64,000 nucleotides of DNA. It comes from Bradyrhizobium niftali. Its GTDB lineage: Bacteria; Pseudomonadota; Alphaproteobacteria; Rhizobiales; Xanthobacteraceae. A program made the translations under genes and the position numbers. Positions within the stretch are counted from its first letter, which is position 1. Each line of letters begins with the position of its first letter. The notes under the pieces were generated by a model that ran no database searches, was not told the DNA's origin, and was given only the letters and a program-made list of their open reading frames with translations. Positions 1 to 7,989 of the stretch are shown piece by piece. The stretch is from the NCBI RefSeq assembly GCF_004571025.1, contig NZ_SPQT01000026.1, forward strand, positions 1-64,000. Direction: 5' to 3'.

Positions 1-2
1 AT

Positions 3-269
3 GTCTTTGCCGATCGGATTTATCGCGGCAAACAGCTCGTCAACGCTCTCTCCAACTGCGGACCATGGACGATCGAGATCGTCGAGCGACCGCTCGGGGT
101 CAAAGGCTTCCAGCTCCTGCCCAGGCGCTGGGTCGTCGAGCGTACCTTTGCATGGTTCGGCAGATGTCGTCGCCTCTCCAAAGACTTCGAAGCCTCTGCC
201 GCCACCGAGCTAGCCTGGTTGCTCGCCGCCCATCTGAGGCTCTTAACTCGCCGCTTGGCCAGACCCTGA
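3..269 (+). CDS. IS5-family transposase, 3' end (partial, runs off window start)
   Basis: The frame that starts at base 3 is open from the window edge to a TGA at 267-269 and gives about 88 residues. It contains the C-terminal DDE signature of IS5/IS427-type transposases: a VFADRIYRG stretch, then RRWVVERTFAWFGRCRRLSKDFE, in which the conserved catalytic Glu lies in the VVERTFAW segment. The protein ends LTRRLARP. The 5' part lies outside the window, so intactness cannot be judged. The right terminal inverted repeat was not identified with confidence downstream. The genes that follow are ordinary chromosomal ones, so this marks the edge of an insertion or a remnant. Confidence 0.75.
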   Translation, partial: VFADRIYRGKQLVNALSNCGPWTIEIVERPLGVKGFQLLPRRWVVERTFAWFGRCRRLSKDFEASAATELAWLLAAHLRLLTRRLARP

Positions 270-280
270 AAACGTCTACG

Positions 281-415
281 CTTTTTGAGTCAGGCTCTCA
301 GGATGAGGTCCTCCTGCTGCGCAGCGAGATCCTAGACCCTCATGGTGAGGAGCGCCGCCTTGCGGCGCGTCTCGAACCATGCAGGCCGAGGACGTATCGC
401 CAAAGAAGCGTGTGC
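281..415. repeat. Intergenic palindromic repeat (REP-like)
   Basis: This gap holds two CTCA(G/T)GATGAGG / CTCATGGTGAGGAGC type half-sites, a GCCGCCTTGCGGCGC hairpin and a CGTCTCGAACCATG tail. The same motif family, with CGTCTCGAAGG arms, recurs at 58451-58587. I infer a dispersed REP-like element. No gene is seen here. Confidence 0.5.
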
Positions 416-429
416 GGCGACCAAAGAGC

Positions 430-1269
430 TCAATGCGTCCCCGACCATATCTGGATACACCCGATCGCGACCTCGATCAGGATCAGCACCACCACGGCGA
501 TCTCGAGGCGGAGCGAGCGCTGGGTGTCGATGATGTCGGTCAGCGCGTTGGCGGTCTCGGACACGGCGGAGAGCTTGCGCTCGAGCGTGTCCAGGCGCTC
601 CTTCAATTCGTACTCGTCTTCGAGGCGGGCATAGAGGCGGTCGAGCTCGGGCTTCTCCCAGAGCACGTCGGGCTTCTCGGCAACGGCGACGCGGCCCGCA
701 ACGCGCTGCTGCACCAGCAGCGCGTTGCCGATCAGTTGCAGAATGGCCCTGCGCCGGCGCGGCGTGCGGCCGCGCTCGGCGAGCTCGCGCGCGAACGGCT
801 CGATGACGTCGAACACAGCGGCGACACGCCGTTCGTCGCGCGCCAGCGACGTGCTCTTGGCGAGCGCGTCGGCGACCAGAAGCAGCCGGTCGTCGGAGAA
901 TTTGGCGAGGCAGATCGGCCCGCCGGGCTGGATCGCCTCGGCGTTCTCGTCGTTGCAGAGCTGCGCCTGCGCGGTCTCCTCCTCATAGGGGCTGAACTCG
1001 CCGATCACACGCGGCTTCAGGCCGTCGATCAGCACCTTCTCCTCCGAAGGCAAAAGGCCGATCAGCACCACGACACCGTAGCGGAAGATCACGGCAAGGC
1101 CGGCATGGACGCGGAAGGCGGCCGGCGTCGACGACACCAGCGTGCCGAGCTCGAGGCCCGAGGCATTGATGCGGTCACCCAGCATCAGCGCGCGGATCCG
1201 CAGGGTCGGCGCGGCGGCCGGCCTGGGAGATGTTGACGGCGCGCTAACGGCGAGTTGATCGGCGGTCAT
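430..1269 (-). CDS. RMD1/YagE (DUF155) family membrane protein
   Basis: 279 residues from an ATG. The body has the DUF155 pattern: an early basic region, VIFRYGVVVLIGL, a SLARDERRVAAVFDVIEPFA helix region, and a charged segment (LDRLYARLEDEYELKERLDTLERK) likely to be coiled coil. It ends in a single hydrophobic helix (about residues 253-273, LEIAVVVLILIEVAIGCIQIW) followed by a short tail. This tail-anchored layout is typical of the family; the yeast members are mitochondrial membrane proteins with a role in mitochondrial translation. The bacterial function is not established. It is divergent from the glycosyltransferase gene at 1554. Confidence 0.75.
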   Translation of the reverse strand: MTADQLAVSAPSTSPRPAAAPTLRIRALMLGDRINASGLELGTLVSSTPAAFRVHAGLAVIFRYGVVVLIGLLPSEEKVLIDGLKPRVIGEFSPYEEETAQAQLCNDENAEAIQPGGPICLAKFSDDRLLLVADALAKSTSLARDERRVAAVFDVIEPFARELAERGRTPRRRRAILQLIGNALLVQQRVAGRVAVAEKPDVLWEKPELDRLYARLEDEYELKERLDTLERKLSAVSETANALTDIIDTQRSLRLEIAVVVLILIEVAIGCIQIWSGTH

Positions 1270-1553
1270 GCGAAGCTCTCTTCAGCACCGTGGATTGCCT
1301 GCTTTTCCCGTTCCTGGGCGTCGTCCCGCTCCGGATTAATACGGTCAAGGCGAAATTGCGCCGAAATATTCGGCAATATTGCCACCTCGCGCGGAACATC
1401 TTTGGATGCGATGGCGCTGTCAGTTCAGCTCCGGCAGTTTACCATCGAACAGCGAAGCCCCGCCGAAAAGTTGCACTCGGCATTGCCGCGTGTTTATGAC
1501 AACATCATAACAAGTTGCGCTTCTCCCGAAGTGCGGACATCGAAGCCTCAATC

Positions 1554-2129
1554 ATGCTGAGCGTCATCATTCCGACCGAGGGCGTCGAGCAGACGGCGGT
1601 TGCAACTCTGGCCGCGCTGGTCCCCGGTGCCGCCGCGGGCATCATCCGCGAAGTGCTCCTGGTCGACGGCACCCGCAACGGCGTCATCGAGCGCGTGGCC
1701 GACGTCGCCGGCTGCCGTTTCATCGGCTACGAGGGATCCTCGCAGGGCGCGGCGCTCGCCGCCGGCGCGCTCCAGGCCCGCTCGCCCTGGCTGATGTTCC
1801 TGCCCGCAGGCGCCGTGCTGGAAACCGGCTGGATCGATGAGACCACCCAGTTCATCCAGGCCGTCGCGAGCAGCGGCCGGGACCGGGCGGCGGTGTTCCG
1901 CTATGCCCGCTCGCCCTACACCGATACCGGATTCCGCGACGTGCTCCGCGCCGTGGCCCGCAAGCTGGTCGGCCCGCTCGGCGATCAGGGACTCTTGATC
2001 GCGCGCGACCATTACGACCGGATCGGCGGCTACCCGCCCCAGGCCCGCCGCTCCGAGGCGCGGCTCCTCCGGCGGCTCGGCCGCTCGTCCCGGACCATGC
2101 TGCGCAGCCGGATCGTCATGGTCGGCTGA
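1554..2129 (+). CDS. Glycosyltransferase family 2-like protein
   Basis: 191 residues. I chose the ATG at 1554 because the protein then opens MLSVIIPTEG, the usual first beta strand of a GT-A fold. The reading frame also extends 13 codons upstream. Visible features are VLLVDGT at the second strand, GYEGSSQGAALAAGA (nucleotide-sugar binding region), SPWLMFLPAGAVLETGW in place of the usual DxD, and DHYDRIGGYP near the C-terminus. No clear DxD is seen, so the catalytic status is uncertain. The protein is shorter than most family 2 enzymes and lacks membrane helices. The acceptor and sugar are unknown. Confidence 0.7.
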   Translation: MLSVIIPTEGVEQTAVATLAALVPGAAAGIIREVLLVDGTRNGVIERVADVAGCRFIGYEGSSQGAALAAGALQARSPWLMFLPAGAVLETGWIDETTQFIQAVASSGRDRAAVFRYARSPYTDTGFRDVLRAVARKLVGPLGDQGLLIARDHYDRIGGYPPQARRSEARLLRRLGRSSRTMLRSRIVMVG

Positions 2130-2140
2130 CGCCACCAAAT

Positions 2141-2178
2141 ACTTGCCAACGTCAAATAATTATTTGACAATGGCAAGT
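2141..2178. promoter_or_regulatory. 38-bp palindromic operator, likely MarR-type
   Basis: The sequence is symmetric about 2159/2160. The 16-bp core TCAAATAATTATTTGA (2152-2167) is a perfect palindrome. The outer arms ACTTGCC and GGCAAGT are exact complements, with three mismatched positions per side between arm and core. It ends 13 bp before the start of a gene with an N-terminal MarR domain. MarR proteins commonly bind such AT-rich dyads and repress themselves, so autoregulation is inferred. Confidence 0.7.
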
Positions 2179-2191
2179 ATCGAGGTGACCC

Positions 2192-3121
2192 ATGCCATTT
2201 GACGGGACAGACGACCACATCACGGCGGTCCGCGCCTTCAACCGCTTCTATACCCGCAAGCTCGGCGTGCTCGACCAGCACCTTGGACAAAGCCCGTTTT
2301 CCCTCAGCGAGGCCCGGGTGCTCTATGAACTCGCGCACCGCGACGATCTGGCGGCGAAAGAGATCGGAATCGAGCTTGGTCTCGACCCCGGCTATCTCAG
2401 CCGCATCGTCCAGAGCTTCGACGAAAAGGGGCTGATCACGCGAAGGCCCCTGCCCGCAGATCGCAGGCAATACCAGCTCAGCCTCACCGCCAAGGGCCGC
2501 CAGACCTTCGCCAAGCTGAACCTGAGCTCGCAAAATGACGTCGCCGCGATGCTGGCTCAGCTTTCAGCCGGCGATGCAACGCGGCTCACGCAGGCCATGG
2601 CGACCATCGAGGCCGTGCTGGATCCACGTCGAAGCCAGCCTGCGGCCTTCATGTTGCGCAGCCATCGCGTCGGCGACATGGGCTGGGTCATTTCCAGGCA
2701 AGCCGCCGCCTATGCCGCGGACTACAACTGGGACATCAGCTACGAGGCACTGGTCGCCGAGATCTGCGCACAGTTCATCAAGAACTACGACGCCGCGCGC
2801 GAGCACTGCTGGATCGCGGAAGTGGGTGGCGAGCCGGTCGGCTCGATCTTTCTGGTCAAGGCCACGGACACGATCGCCAAGCTGCGCCTGTTGCAGGTGG
2901 AGAAGAAGGCGCGGGGGCTCGGTGTCGGCCGCGCGCTGGTCGAGCAGTGCATCCAGGGCGCACGCGAGAGGGGTTACAGCAAGATGACGCTGTGGACGCA
3001 GAGCATCCTGCTCGCCGCGCGCGGCATCTATCAAAATGCGGGCTTCAAGCTCGTGAAGGAAGAGAAGCACCACAGCTTCGGTGCAGATCTGGTGGGCGAG
3101 ACCTGGGAGCTGGATCTCTGA
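2192..3121 (+). CDS. MarR-type HTH / GNAT acetyltransferase fusion
   Basis: 309 residues from an ATG at 2192. Residues 1-145 form a MarR winged helix: ALVRFNR-like start (VRAFNRFYTRKLGVLDQ), LSEARVLYELA, KEIGIELGLDPGYLSRIVQSFDEKGLI (recognition helix) and the wing DRRQYQLSLTAKGR. Residues 155-309 form a GNAT domain with LLQVEKKARGLGVGRALVEQCI (acetyl-CoA loop RGLGVG) and IYQNAGFKLVKEEKH. Fusions of this kind are widespread in proteobacteria. The acetyl acceptor is unknown. The strong palindrome directly upstream argues that the MarR half is a working repressor. Confidence 0.9.
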   Translation: MPFDGTDDHITAVRAFNRFYTRKLGVLDQHLGQSPFSLSEARVLYELAHRDDLAAKEIGIELGLDPGYLSRIVQSFDEKGLITRRPLPADRRQYQLSLTAKGRQTFAKLNLSSQNDVAAMLAQLSAGDATRLTQAMATIEAVLDPRRSQPAAFMLRSHRVGDMGWVISRQAAAYAADYNWDISYEALVAEICAQFIKNYDAAREHCWIAEVGGEPVGSIFLVKATDTIAKLRLLQVEKKARGLGVGRALVEQCIQGARERGYSKMTLWTQSILLAARGIYQNAGFKLVKEEKHHSFGADLVGETWELDL

Positions 3122-3150
3122 TTTCGCTGCGGGCGCGATGCGCATGATTG

Positions 3151-3326
3151 TGCCCTCGCCCCTTGTGGGAGAGGGCAGCGACGCTGGAGGACGCGGGCTC
3201 ACTTGGGTGAGGGGTCTGTCTCCGCGAGCATTTGTGCGCGTGGAGACAACCCCTCATCCGGCGCTTCGCGCCACCTTCTCCCACATCCGCCTTCGCCAAG
3301 GCTTCGGCGGACATGAGGGGAGAAGA
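3151..3326. repeat. Dispersed intergenic repeat of the rhizobial CCCTC...GGGAGAAG type
   Basis: The region between the MarR-GNAT gene and moaB starts with CCCTCGCCCCTTGTGGGAGAG and ends with GGGGAGAAG. In between is CCCCTCATCCGGCGCTTCGCG, with inverted segments such as GCCTTCGCC/GGCTTCGGC. This composition is typical of long REP-like elements of Rhizobiales. No coding potential is seen. Confidence 0.5.
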
Positions 3327-3335
3327 AAGATAAAG

Positions 3336-3899
3336 CTACACCGTCGCGCCCTGCGCCTTCGGCCGGCGCAGATGCTCGTCGAGCCGCGGCATGATCTCGA
3401 CGAAATTGCAGGGGCGCGTGCGGTAGTCGAGCTGGGCGGCGAGAATGCCGTCCCAGCCGTCGCGGCAGGCGCCGGGCGACCCCGGCAGGCAGAAGATGTA
3501 GGTCGCGCCGGCAACGCCCGCGGTGGCGCGGCTCTGGATCGTCGAGGTGCCGATCTTGGCGTGGCTCAGCATGTGGAATGCGATCGAGAAACCGTCCATG
3601 CGCTTCTCGAACAAGGGCTCGATCGCCTCGGGCGTGACGTCGCGCCCGGTGAAGCCGGTGCCGCCGGTTGTGATGACGACGTCGACGCCGGCATCCGCAA
3701 TCCAGCTGCGGATGACGGCGCGGATCGCCTCGACGTCGTCGGTAACGATCTCGCGCGCCGCAAGATGATGGCCCGCGCCGGTGAGGCGGTCGGCGAGCGT
3801 CTGGCCGGACTTGTCGTCGGCGAGCGCGCGCGTGTCGGAGACGGTCAGCACCGCGATGTTCAGCGGAATGAACTGTTTTGCTTCGTCGATGGAGGCCAT
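3336..3899 (-). CDS. moaB: Molybdenum cofactor biosynthesis protein B
   Basis: 187 residues from an ATG. The protein is a MoaB/Mog-type molybdopterin-binding domain: NIAVLTVSDTRALADDKSG near the N-terminus, VVITTGGTGFTGRDVTPEA (the MPT-binding GGTG loop with the catalytic Asp region), SRATAGVAGATYIFCLPGSPGAC, and a CNFVEIMPRLDEHL tail. In molybdenum cofactor synthesis MoaB/Mog enzymes adenylate molybdopterin. The 16-residue extension at the C-terminus is short and basic. No other moa/moe gene is nearby. Confidence 0.93.
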   Translation of the reverse strand: MASIDEAKQFIPLNIAVLTVSDTRALADDKSGQTLADRLTGAGHHLAAREIVTDDVEAIRAVIRSWIADAGVDVVITTGGTGFTGRDVTPEAIEPLFEKRMDGFSIAFHMLSHAKIGTSTIQSRATAGVAGATYIFCLPGSPGACRDGWDGILAAQLDYRTRPCNFVEIMPRLDEHLRRPKAQGATV

Positions 3900-3914
3900 T
3901 ACTCTTTTTCCTCA

Positions 3915-4050
3915 CGTGTCCCGGACGCGGCGCAGCGCCAGCGCTGCTCCCCAGAGCCGGGACCCATGTCAGAGGCTTGGGAGACCGGCATTGTGGGCCC
4001 CGGCTCTGCAGCGCACCGCTGAAGAAGCGCTGCGCTACGTCCGGGGCACG
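3915..4050. repeat. REP-like palindromic repeat
   Basis: The arms CGTGTCCCGGAC and GTCCGGGGCACG bracket inner inverted segments (GCGCAGCGCCAGCGCTGC, and GCTGAAGAAGCGCTGCGC). The element fills the space between moaB and the metallopeptidase gene. The same CCCGG..CCGGG arm style occurs at 32772-32884. Confidence 0.5.
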
Positions 4051-4062
4051 AAGTCCAGTGTA

Positions 4063-4998
4063 CTACGACCCGCCGCCGAACGTGTTGCAGGCCTGCACCG
4101 TGCCCTGCTGGTAGCCGGTCATGAACCATTGCTTGCGCTGCGCGGCGGAGCCATGGGTAAAGGAATCGGGCATGACGCGTCCCGTGGCTTGGCGCTGGAG
4201 CGTGTCGTCGCCGATCGCGCTGGCCGTAGTCAGCGCGGCGTCGATATCGCCGGCTTCCAGGAAGTTCGGACGCTTCTTCGCCTCGCGGTTGACCCAGACA
4301 CCGGACAGGCAGTCCGCCTGCAACTCCACCTTCACCTGGAGCGCGTTGGCCTCGGCCTTGCTGCCGGCCTGCTGCTGAAGCCGCGTCACGCGTGGAATGA
4401 TGCCGAGCAGGTTCTGGATGTGATGGCCAGCTTCATGCGCGATGATGTAGGCGGTGGTGAAATTGCAAGCCGACTTGCCGGAGCAGCCGCGGAAGCGCGT
4501 CTCGACCTCGCGGAAGAAGCCGGTGTCGAGGAAGATGGTGCGATCCGGCGGACAGTAGAACGGGCCCATCGCCGACTGCGCCATGCCGCAGCGGCCGCCA
4601 TTGGTGGCGTTGCGGAACAGCACGATCTTCGGACCGGTGTAGGACTGGCCGCTGGCCTGGAAGATCTCGCTCCAGCGGTCGTCGATCTCGCCGAGGATGC
4701 CGGAGATCATGCTGCCCATCTCGTCGGTCGGCGCGCCGCGCTTGGCCGACGTCGACTGGCGATCGGTCTGGTAGCTCGGCGCCTGGCCGCCGCCGGTGAG
4801 TATCTCGGCGCCGCCGATCAGGATGCGCGGATCGATGCCGAAGGCATAGCCGATCAGGCCGAGCACGATGATGGTGCCGATACCGAGCCCGCCGCCGCCC
4901 ATGGGCAGGCCGAACCCGCCTCCTCCACCGCCGCCGCCACCACCATCGTCGCGACGATCCTCGATGTCGTCGCTGCGGCGGAAATCATCGTAGCGCAT
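4063..4998 (-). CDS. YpfJ-type neutral zinc metallopeptidase
   Basis: 311 residues. A charged N-terminus and a glycine-rich stretch (about residues 19-40) precede one membrane helix (about 40-55, GIGTIIVLGLIGYAFGI). The remainder is the Zn_peptidase domain: KIVLFRNATNGGRCGMAQSAMGPFYCPPD, FLDTGFF, and the zinc motif HEAGH at residues 188-192 followed by HIQNLLG. Further signatures are VKVELQADCLSGVW, where the Glu probably supplies the third zinc ligand, and GSAAQRKQWFMTGYQQG. Length and order match the family. The substrate is unknown. The enzyme is probably anchored with its catalytic domain outside the cytoplasm. Confidence 0.9.
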   Translation of the reverse strand: MRYDDFRRSDDIEDRRDDGGGGGGGGGGFGLPMGGGGLGIGTIIVLGLIGYAFGIDPRILIGGAEILTGGGQAPSYQTDRQSTSAKRGAPTDEMGSMISGILGEIDDRWSEIFQASGQSYTGPKIVLFRNATNGGRCGMAQSAMGPFYCPPDRTIFLDTGFFREVETRFRGCSGKSACNFTTAYIIAHEAGHHIQNLLGIIPRVTRLQQQAGSKAEANALQVKVELQADCLSGVWVNREAKKRPNFLEAGDIDAALTTASAIGDDTLQRQATGRVMPDSFTHGSAAQRKQWFMTGYQQGTVQACNTFGGGS

Positions 4999-5452
4999 GG
5001 TGGCTTCCCTCAGTCCTTGCTGGCATCACATGGGCCCAAGACTTCGGCCCAAGGAACTTAGGCGTAAAAGATTTGGGCGCAGAAGCGCAAAAGCTCAACG
5101 TGCCAGACACTTAGAATTTCCATTGTGTTAATCAATATCCCGCTCGGCAATTATTGCCTAGTGCGACAGCGTGCCGATGCCAGCAATTTTTTCCGGGGGG
5201 CGTGCATTTTTTTCCGAGAGAAATTTGGAGTCGTTTTGCAGCTCCGGCTGCTCCCGCAACGCGAAGAAGCGCGAAATACACTGTAAAACACGGCGAATGC
5301 GAACAGCGAACCACGCACGACGCGCGATGCGAGGCCTGCACACGAAAGCGGCGGATTAAGTCGATTTTTACTTTGCGCCTTCAATGTAACGGTCAGTCGG
5401 TTGTTTGGTCCCGCGTCGCCGACAGCGTCGCCTGAGTCAGAGTTCTTGAGTC
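4999..5452. other. 454-bp gap upstream of ccrM with clustered GANTC sites
   Basis: No convincing gene is seen; open frames here have unusual composition. It must hold the promoters of the divergent metallopeptidase and ccrM. It is AT-richer than its surroundings, with T-runs near 5190 and 5208. GAGTC (the CcrM target GANTC) occurs at 5228-5232, 5434-5438 and 5448-5452, the last two directly before the ccrM start, with another at 5504-5508 inside the gene. Confidence 0.5.
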
Positions 5453-6583
5453 ATGGTAGTGTCGCGTCGCGGGGCGTCTGCAAGGGCGCCCCGCACAAAT
5501 TTTGAGTCTTCGTCGCATCGCATCATCCTCGGTGATTGCGTCGCCGAGATGTCGAAGCTTCAGGCTGGTTCGGTCGATCTGGTGTTCGCAGATCCGCCGT
5601 ATAATCTCCAGCTCAAGGGCGATCTCAAGCGCCCCGACGAATCCCATGTCGATGCCGTCAACGACGACTGGGACAAGTTCGATTCATTCTCCGCCTATGA
5701 CGATTTCACCCGCGCCTGGCTGCTTGCCGCCCGCCGCGCGATGAAGCCGTCGGCGACGATCTGGGTGATCGGCTCCTATCACAACATCTTCCGCGTCGGC
5801 GCGATCATGCAGGACCTCGGCTTCTGGCTCCTGAACGACATCGTCTGGCGCAAGACCAACCCGATGCCGAACTTCCGCGGCCGCCGCTTCACCAACGCGC
5901 ACGAGACCATGATCTGGGCCGCGCGCGACGAGAAGGCCAAGGGCTACACCTTCAACTACGAAGCGCTGAAGGCCGCGAACGAGGACGTGCAGGCGCGTTC
6001 CGACTGGCTGATCCCGCTCTGCACCGGCGAGGAGCGCCTCAAGGGCGCCGACGGCAAGAAAGTGCACCCGACGCAGAAACCGGAAGGCCTGCTCGCGCGT
6101 GTGCTGCTGTCGTCGTCAAAACCCGGCGACCTCGTGATCGACCCCTTCAACGGCACCGGCACCACCGGCGCCGTCGCAAAACGTCTCGGCCGCTCCTATA
6201 TCGGCTTCGAGCGCGACAAGACTTACGCCAAGGCGGCGGAAGCCCGCATCGCCGCGGTCGAGCCGCTGCCTGAGCAAAGCCTCGCCCCGTTCATGACCGC
6301 GCGCGAGGCGCCGCGGGTCGCGTTCTCGGAACTGATCGAGCGCGGCATGATCATGCCCGGCACGAGGCTGTTCGACGCCAAGAAGAAGCTCGGCGCACTG
6401 GTTCGCGCCGACGGCGCCATCATGCTGGGCGACAAGGTCGGCTCGATCCACCGCATCGGCGCCGTGGCGCAAGGCGCGCAGGCTTGCAACGGCTGGACCT
6501 TCTGGCACGTCGAGACCAAGAAGGGTCTCAAGCTGATCGACGAGCTCCGCGCCGAGATCCGCGCGGGTATGGCGGCGGAATAA
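5453..6583 (+). CDS. ccrM: Cell-cycle regulated DNA adenine methyltransferase (GANTC)
   Basis: 376 residues from an ATG at 5453. It is a beta-class N6-adenine methyltransferase: the catalytic DPPY (residues 47-50, DPPYNLQL) precedes the SAM-binding DPFNGTGTTG (230-239). HPTQKPEGLL is also present. A C-terminal region of about 85 residues (EAPRVAFSELIERGMIMPGTRLFD...) is typical of CcrM and absent from short restriction methylases. No restriction endonuclease is adjacent, which supports an orphan regulatory enzyme that methylates GANTC after replication. GAGTC sites at its own start suggest autoregulation, as known in Caulobacter. Confidence 0.93.
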   Translation: MVVSRRGASARAPRTNFESSSHRIILGDCVAEMSKLQAGSVDLVFADPPYNLQLKGDLKRPDESHVDAVNDDWDKFDSFSAYDDFTRAWLLAARRAMKPSATIWVIGSYHNIFRVGAIMQDLGFWLLNDIVWRKTNPMPNFRGRRFTNAHETMIWAARDEKAKGYTFNYEALKAANEDVQARSDWLIPLCTGEERLKGADGKKVHPTQKPEGLLARVLLSSSKPGDLVIDPFNGTGTTGAVAKRLGRSYIGFERDKTYAKAAEARIAAVEPLPEQSLAPFMTAREAPRVAFSELIERGMIMPGTRLFDAKKKLGALVRADGAIMLGDKVGSIHRIGAVAQGAQACNGWTFWHVETKKGLKLIDELRAEIRAGMAAE

Positions 6584-6595
6584 GATCCTCTCCGT

Positions 6596-6701
6596 CGTCA
6601 TTCCGGGGCTCGCGAAGCGAGAACCCGGAATCCATCGAACCAGAGCACACGCCGCCCCATGGATTCCGGGCTCGCGCCAAGAGGCGCGCCCCGGAATGAC
6701 G
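6596..6701. repeat. REP-like palindrome, CGTCATTCCGGGG family
   Basis: The arms CGTCATTCCGGGG (6596-6608) and CCCCGGAATGACG (6689-6701) are exact complements. Inside are GCTCGCGAAGCGAG and two GGATTCCGGG half-sites. The same outer arms recur at 25485-25584. The element lies immediately after ccrM and could also stop transcription. Confidence 0.7.
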
Positions 6702-6773
6702 AGGGGGTGGTTGAAAGCCGCCGCCACCAGGACTAGATTCGTCCGATCAGCCCCGTCCTGACCGGTGGGCCCC

Positions 6774-7100
6774 ATGCGACGACAGTCCGAGACCTTGCTG
6801 CTCGTGCCGCTGCTGCCGATCTTCCTGGTCGGCATGTTTCCGATGTTCCTGATCGCGCTGCTGGGATTTTTCGGCCTCGCCCTGTTCGGCGTGCTCGTGA
6901 TCTGCGTCGGGCTCGCCAGCAGCAACGAGGCGCACGACAATTTCAATCACGACGTCATCGTGCATGGCTATTCGCGGGGATCGGAGCGATCGGCGCGGGC
7001 CTCCGACATGCATCTTGCCGCGCGGCTCGGGCTGCGGCTGGAAGCCGTCGGTGCCGGGATGATTATTACGGCGGCGATCGGCCTTTGTTACGCCGGCTGA
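6774..7100 (+). CDS. Small membrane protein of unknown function
   Basis: 108 residues from the ATG at 6774 (a GTG three codons earlier is also in frame). One long hydrophobic stretch near residues 8-45 (LLLVPLLPIFLVGMFPMFLIALLGFFGLALFGVLVICVGLA) probably spans the membrane twice. A hydrophilic middle with several His and Arg follows, then a final hydrophobic segment (LEAVGAGMIITAAIGLCYAG). I do not recognise a family. It stands between two repeats and a GST gene without clear operon partners. Confidence 0.55.
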   Translation: MRRQSETLLLVPLLPIFLVGMFPMFLIALLGFFGLALFGVLVICVGLASSNEAHDNFNHDVIVHGYSRGSERSARASDMHLAARLGLRLEAVGAGMIITAAIGLCYAG

Positions 7101-7232
7101 TCTGCGCAGGGCGCAGATACCGCCCGGCAAACTCTCCGGTTGCCCTCCCCGACGAGCTTCAGGCAAGAGAGGCTGGCCCCGCGGCAATGATGCTGCGTTC
7201 GCTCTCGGCAAGAAACACTGGGAAGATGTGTG

Positions 7233-7919
7233 ATGCTCAAATTCTATTTCAACGGTTCGCCGAACCCGACCAAGGTCGCGCTTTATCTCGAAGAGTGCGG
7301 CCTGCCCTTCGAGCCGGTGAAGATCGACACGCGCAAGGGCGAGCAGTTCACGCCGGAATTCCTCAAGATCAATCCGAACGGCAAGGTGCCGGCGATCGAC
7401 GATGGCGGCACGATCGTGTTCGACTCGAACGCCATCCTGCTCTATCTCGCCGAGAAGACCGGAAAATTCCTGCCCGCCGCCTCGTTGCGCGGCGAGACGC
7501 TGTCATGGCTGATGTTCATCGCCACCGGCGTCGGCCCGTATTCGGGCCAGGCCGTGCACTTCAAGCATTTTGCGCCGAAGGACCAGAACCACGACTACGC
7601 CAATAACCGCTATCAGTACGAGACCGATCGCCACTACAAGATTCTCGACGGCCACCTCAAAGGCCGCCGCTACATGGTCGGCGACAGCTATTCGATCGTC
7701 GACATGGCGCTGTGGGGCTGGGCGCGGATGGTGCCGTTCAAGCTCGGCGACGACGCCTTTGCGCGATACCCGAACGTGAAGCGGCTGGTGGACGAGATCT
7801 CGGCGCGCCCCGCGGCCGCGCGCGCGATCGCGCTGAAGGACAAGTTCACCTTCAAGGCCGAGATGGACGACGAGGCGAGAGGCAACATGTTCAAGCACAT
7901 GACGACCAAGGTCGCCTGA
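7233..7919 (+). CDS. Glutathione S-transferase family protein
   Basis: 228 residues from the ATG at 7233; a GTG one codon earlier is possible. The N-terminal thioredoxin fold has MLKFYFNGSPNPTKVALYLEE, then NPNGKVPAIDDGG (cis-Pro) and VFDSNAILLYLAEKTG (the glutathione gamma-glutamyl binding DSNAI/ESxAI region). The helical C-terminal domain contains YMVGDSYSIVDMALWGWARM (N-capping SIVD motif). The layout resembles YfcG/Nu-class enzymes, which is inference. A hairpin terminator follows the stop by 22 bp. Confidence 0.88.
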   Translation: MLKFYFNGSPNPTKVALYLEECGLPFEPVKIDTRKGEQFTPEFLKINPNGKVPAIDDGGTIVFDSNAILLYLAEKTGKFLPAASLRGETLSWLMFIATGVGPYSGQAVHFKHFAPKDQNHDYANNRYQYETDRHYKILDGHLKGRRYMVGDSYSIVDMALWGWARMVPFKLGDDAFARYPNVKRLVDEISARPAAARAIALKDKFTFKAEMDDEARGNMFKHMTTKVA

Positions 7920-7941
7920 TCGCCTTACGCCCTCAACCCGG

Positions 7942-7975
7942 GTCCACGCGCATGCGCGTGGACCTTTGTTTTTGA
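7942..7975 (+). terminator. Intrinsic terminator of the GST gene (22-bp perfect palindrome)
   Basis: Bases 7942-7963 form a perfect palindrome (GTCCACGCGCA and its complement) and are followed on the plus strand by CTTTGTTTTTG. The T-rich tail is on the plus side, so it serves the GST gene rather than the convergent chemoreceptor gene. An almost identical copy lies at 10355-10376 without any plus-strand gene ahead of it. Confidence 0.75.
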
Positions 7976-7989
7976 AACGCCCGCGACGG

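Noticed and set aside
5132..5435. Several small frames in the gap upstream of ccrM
   Set aside because: They overlap on both strands, lack ribosome sites and have Cys/Arg/Ser-rich composition without similarity to any family I know.
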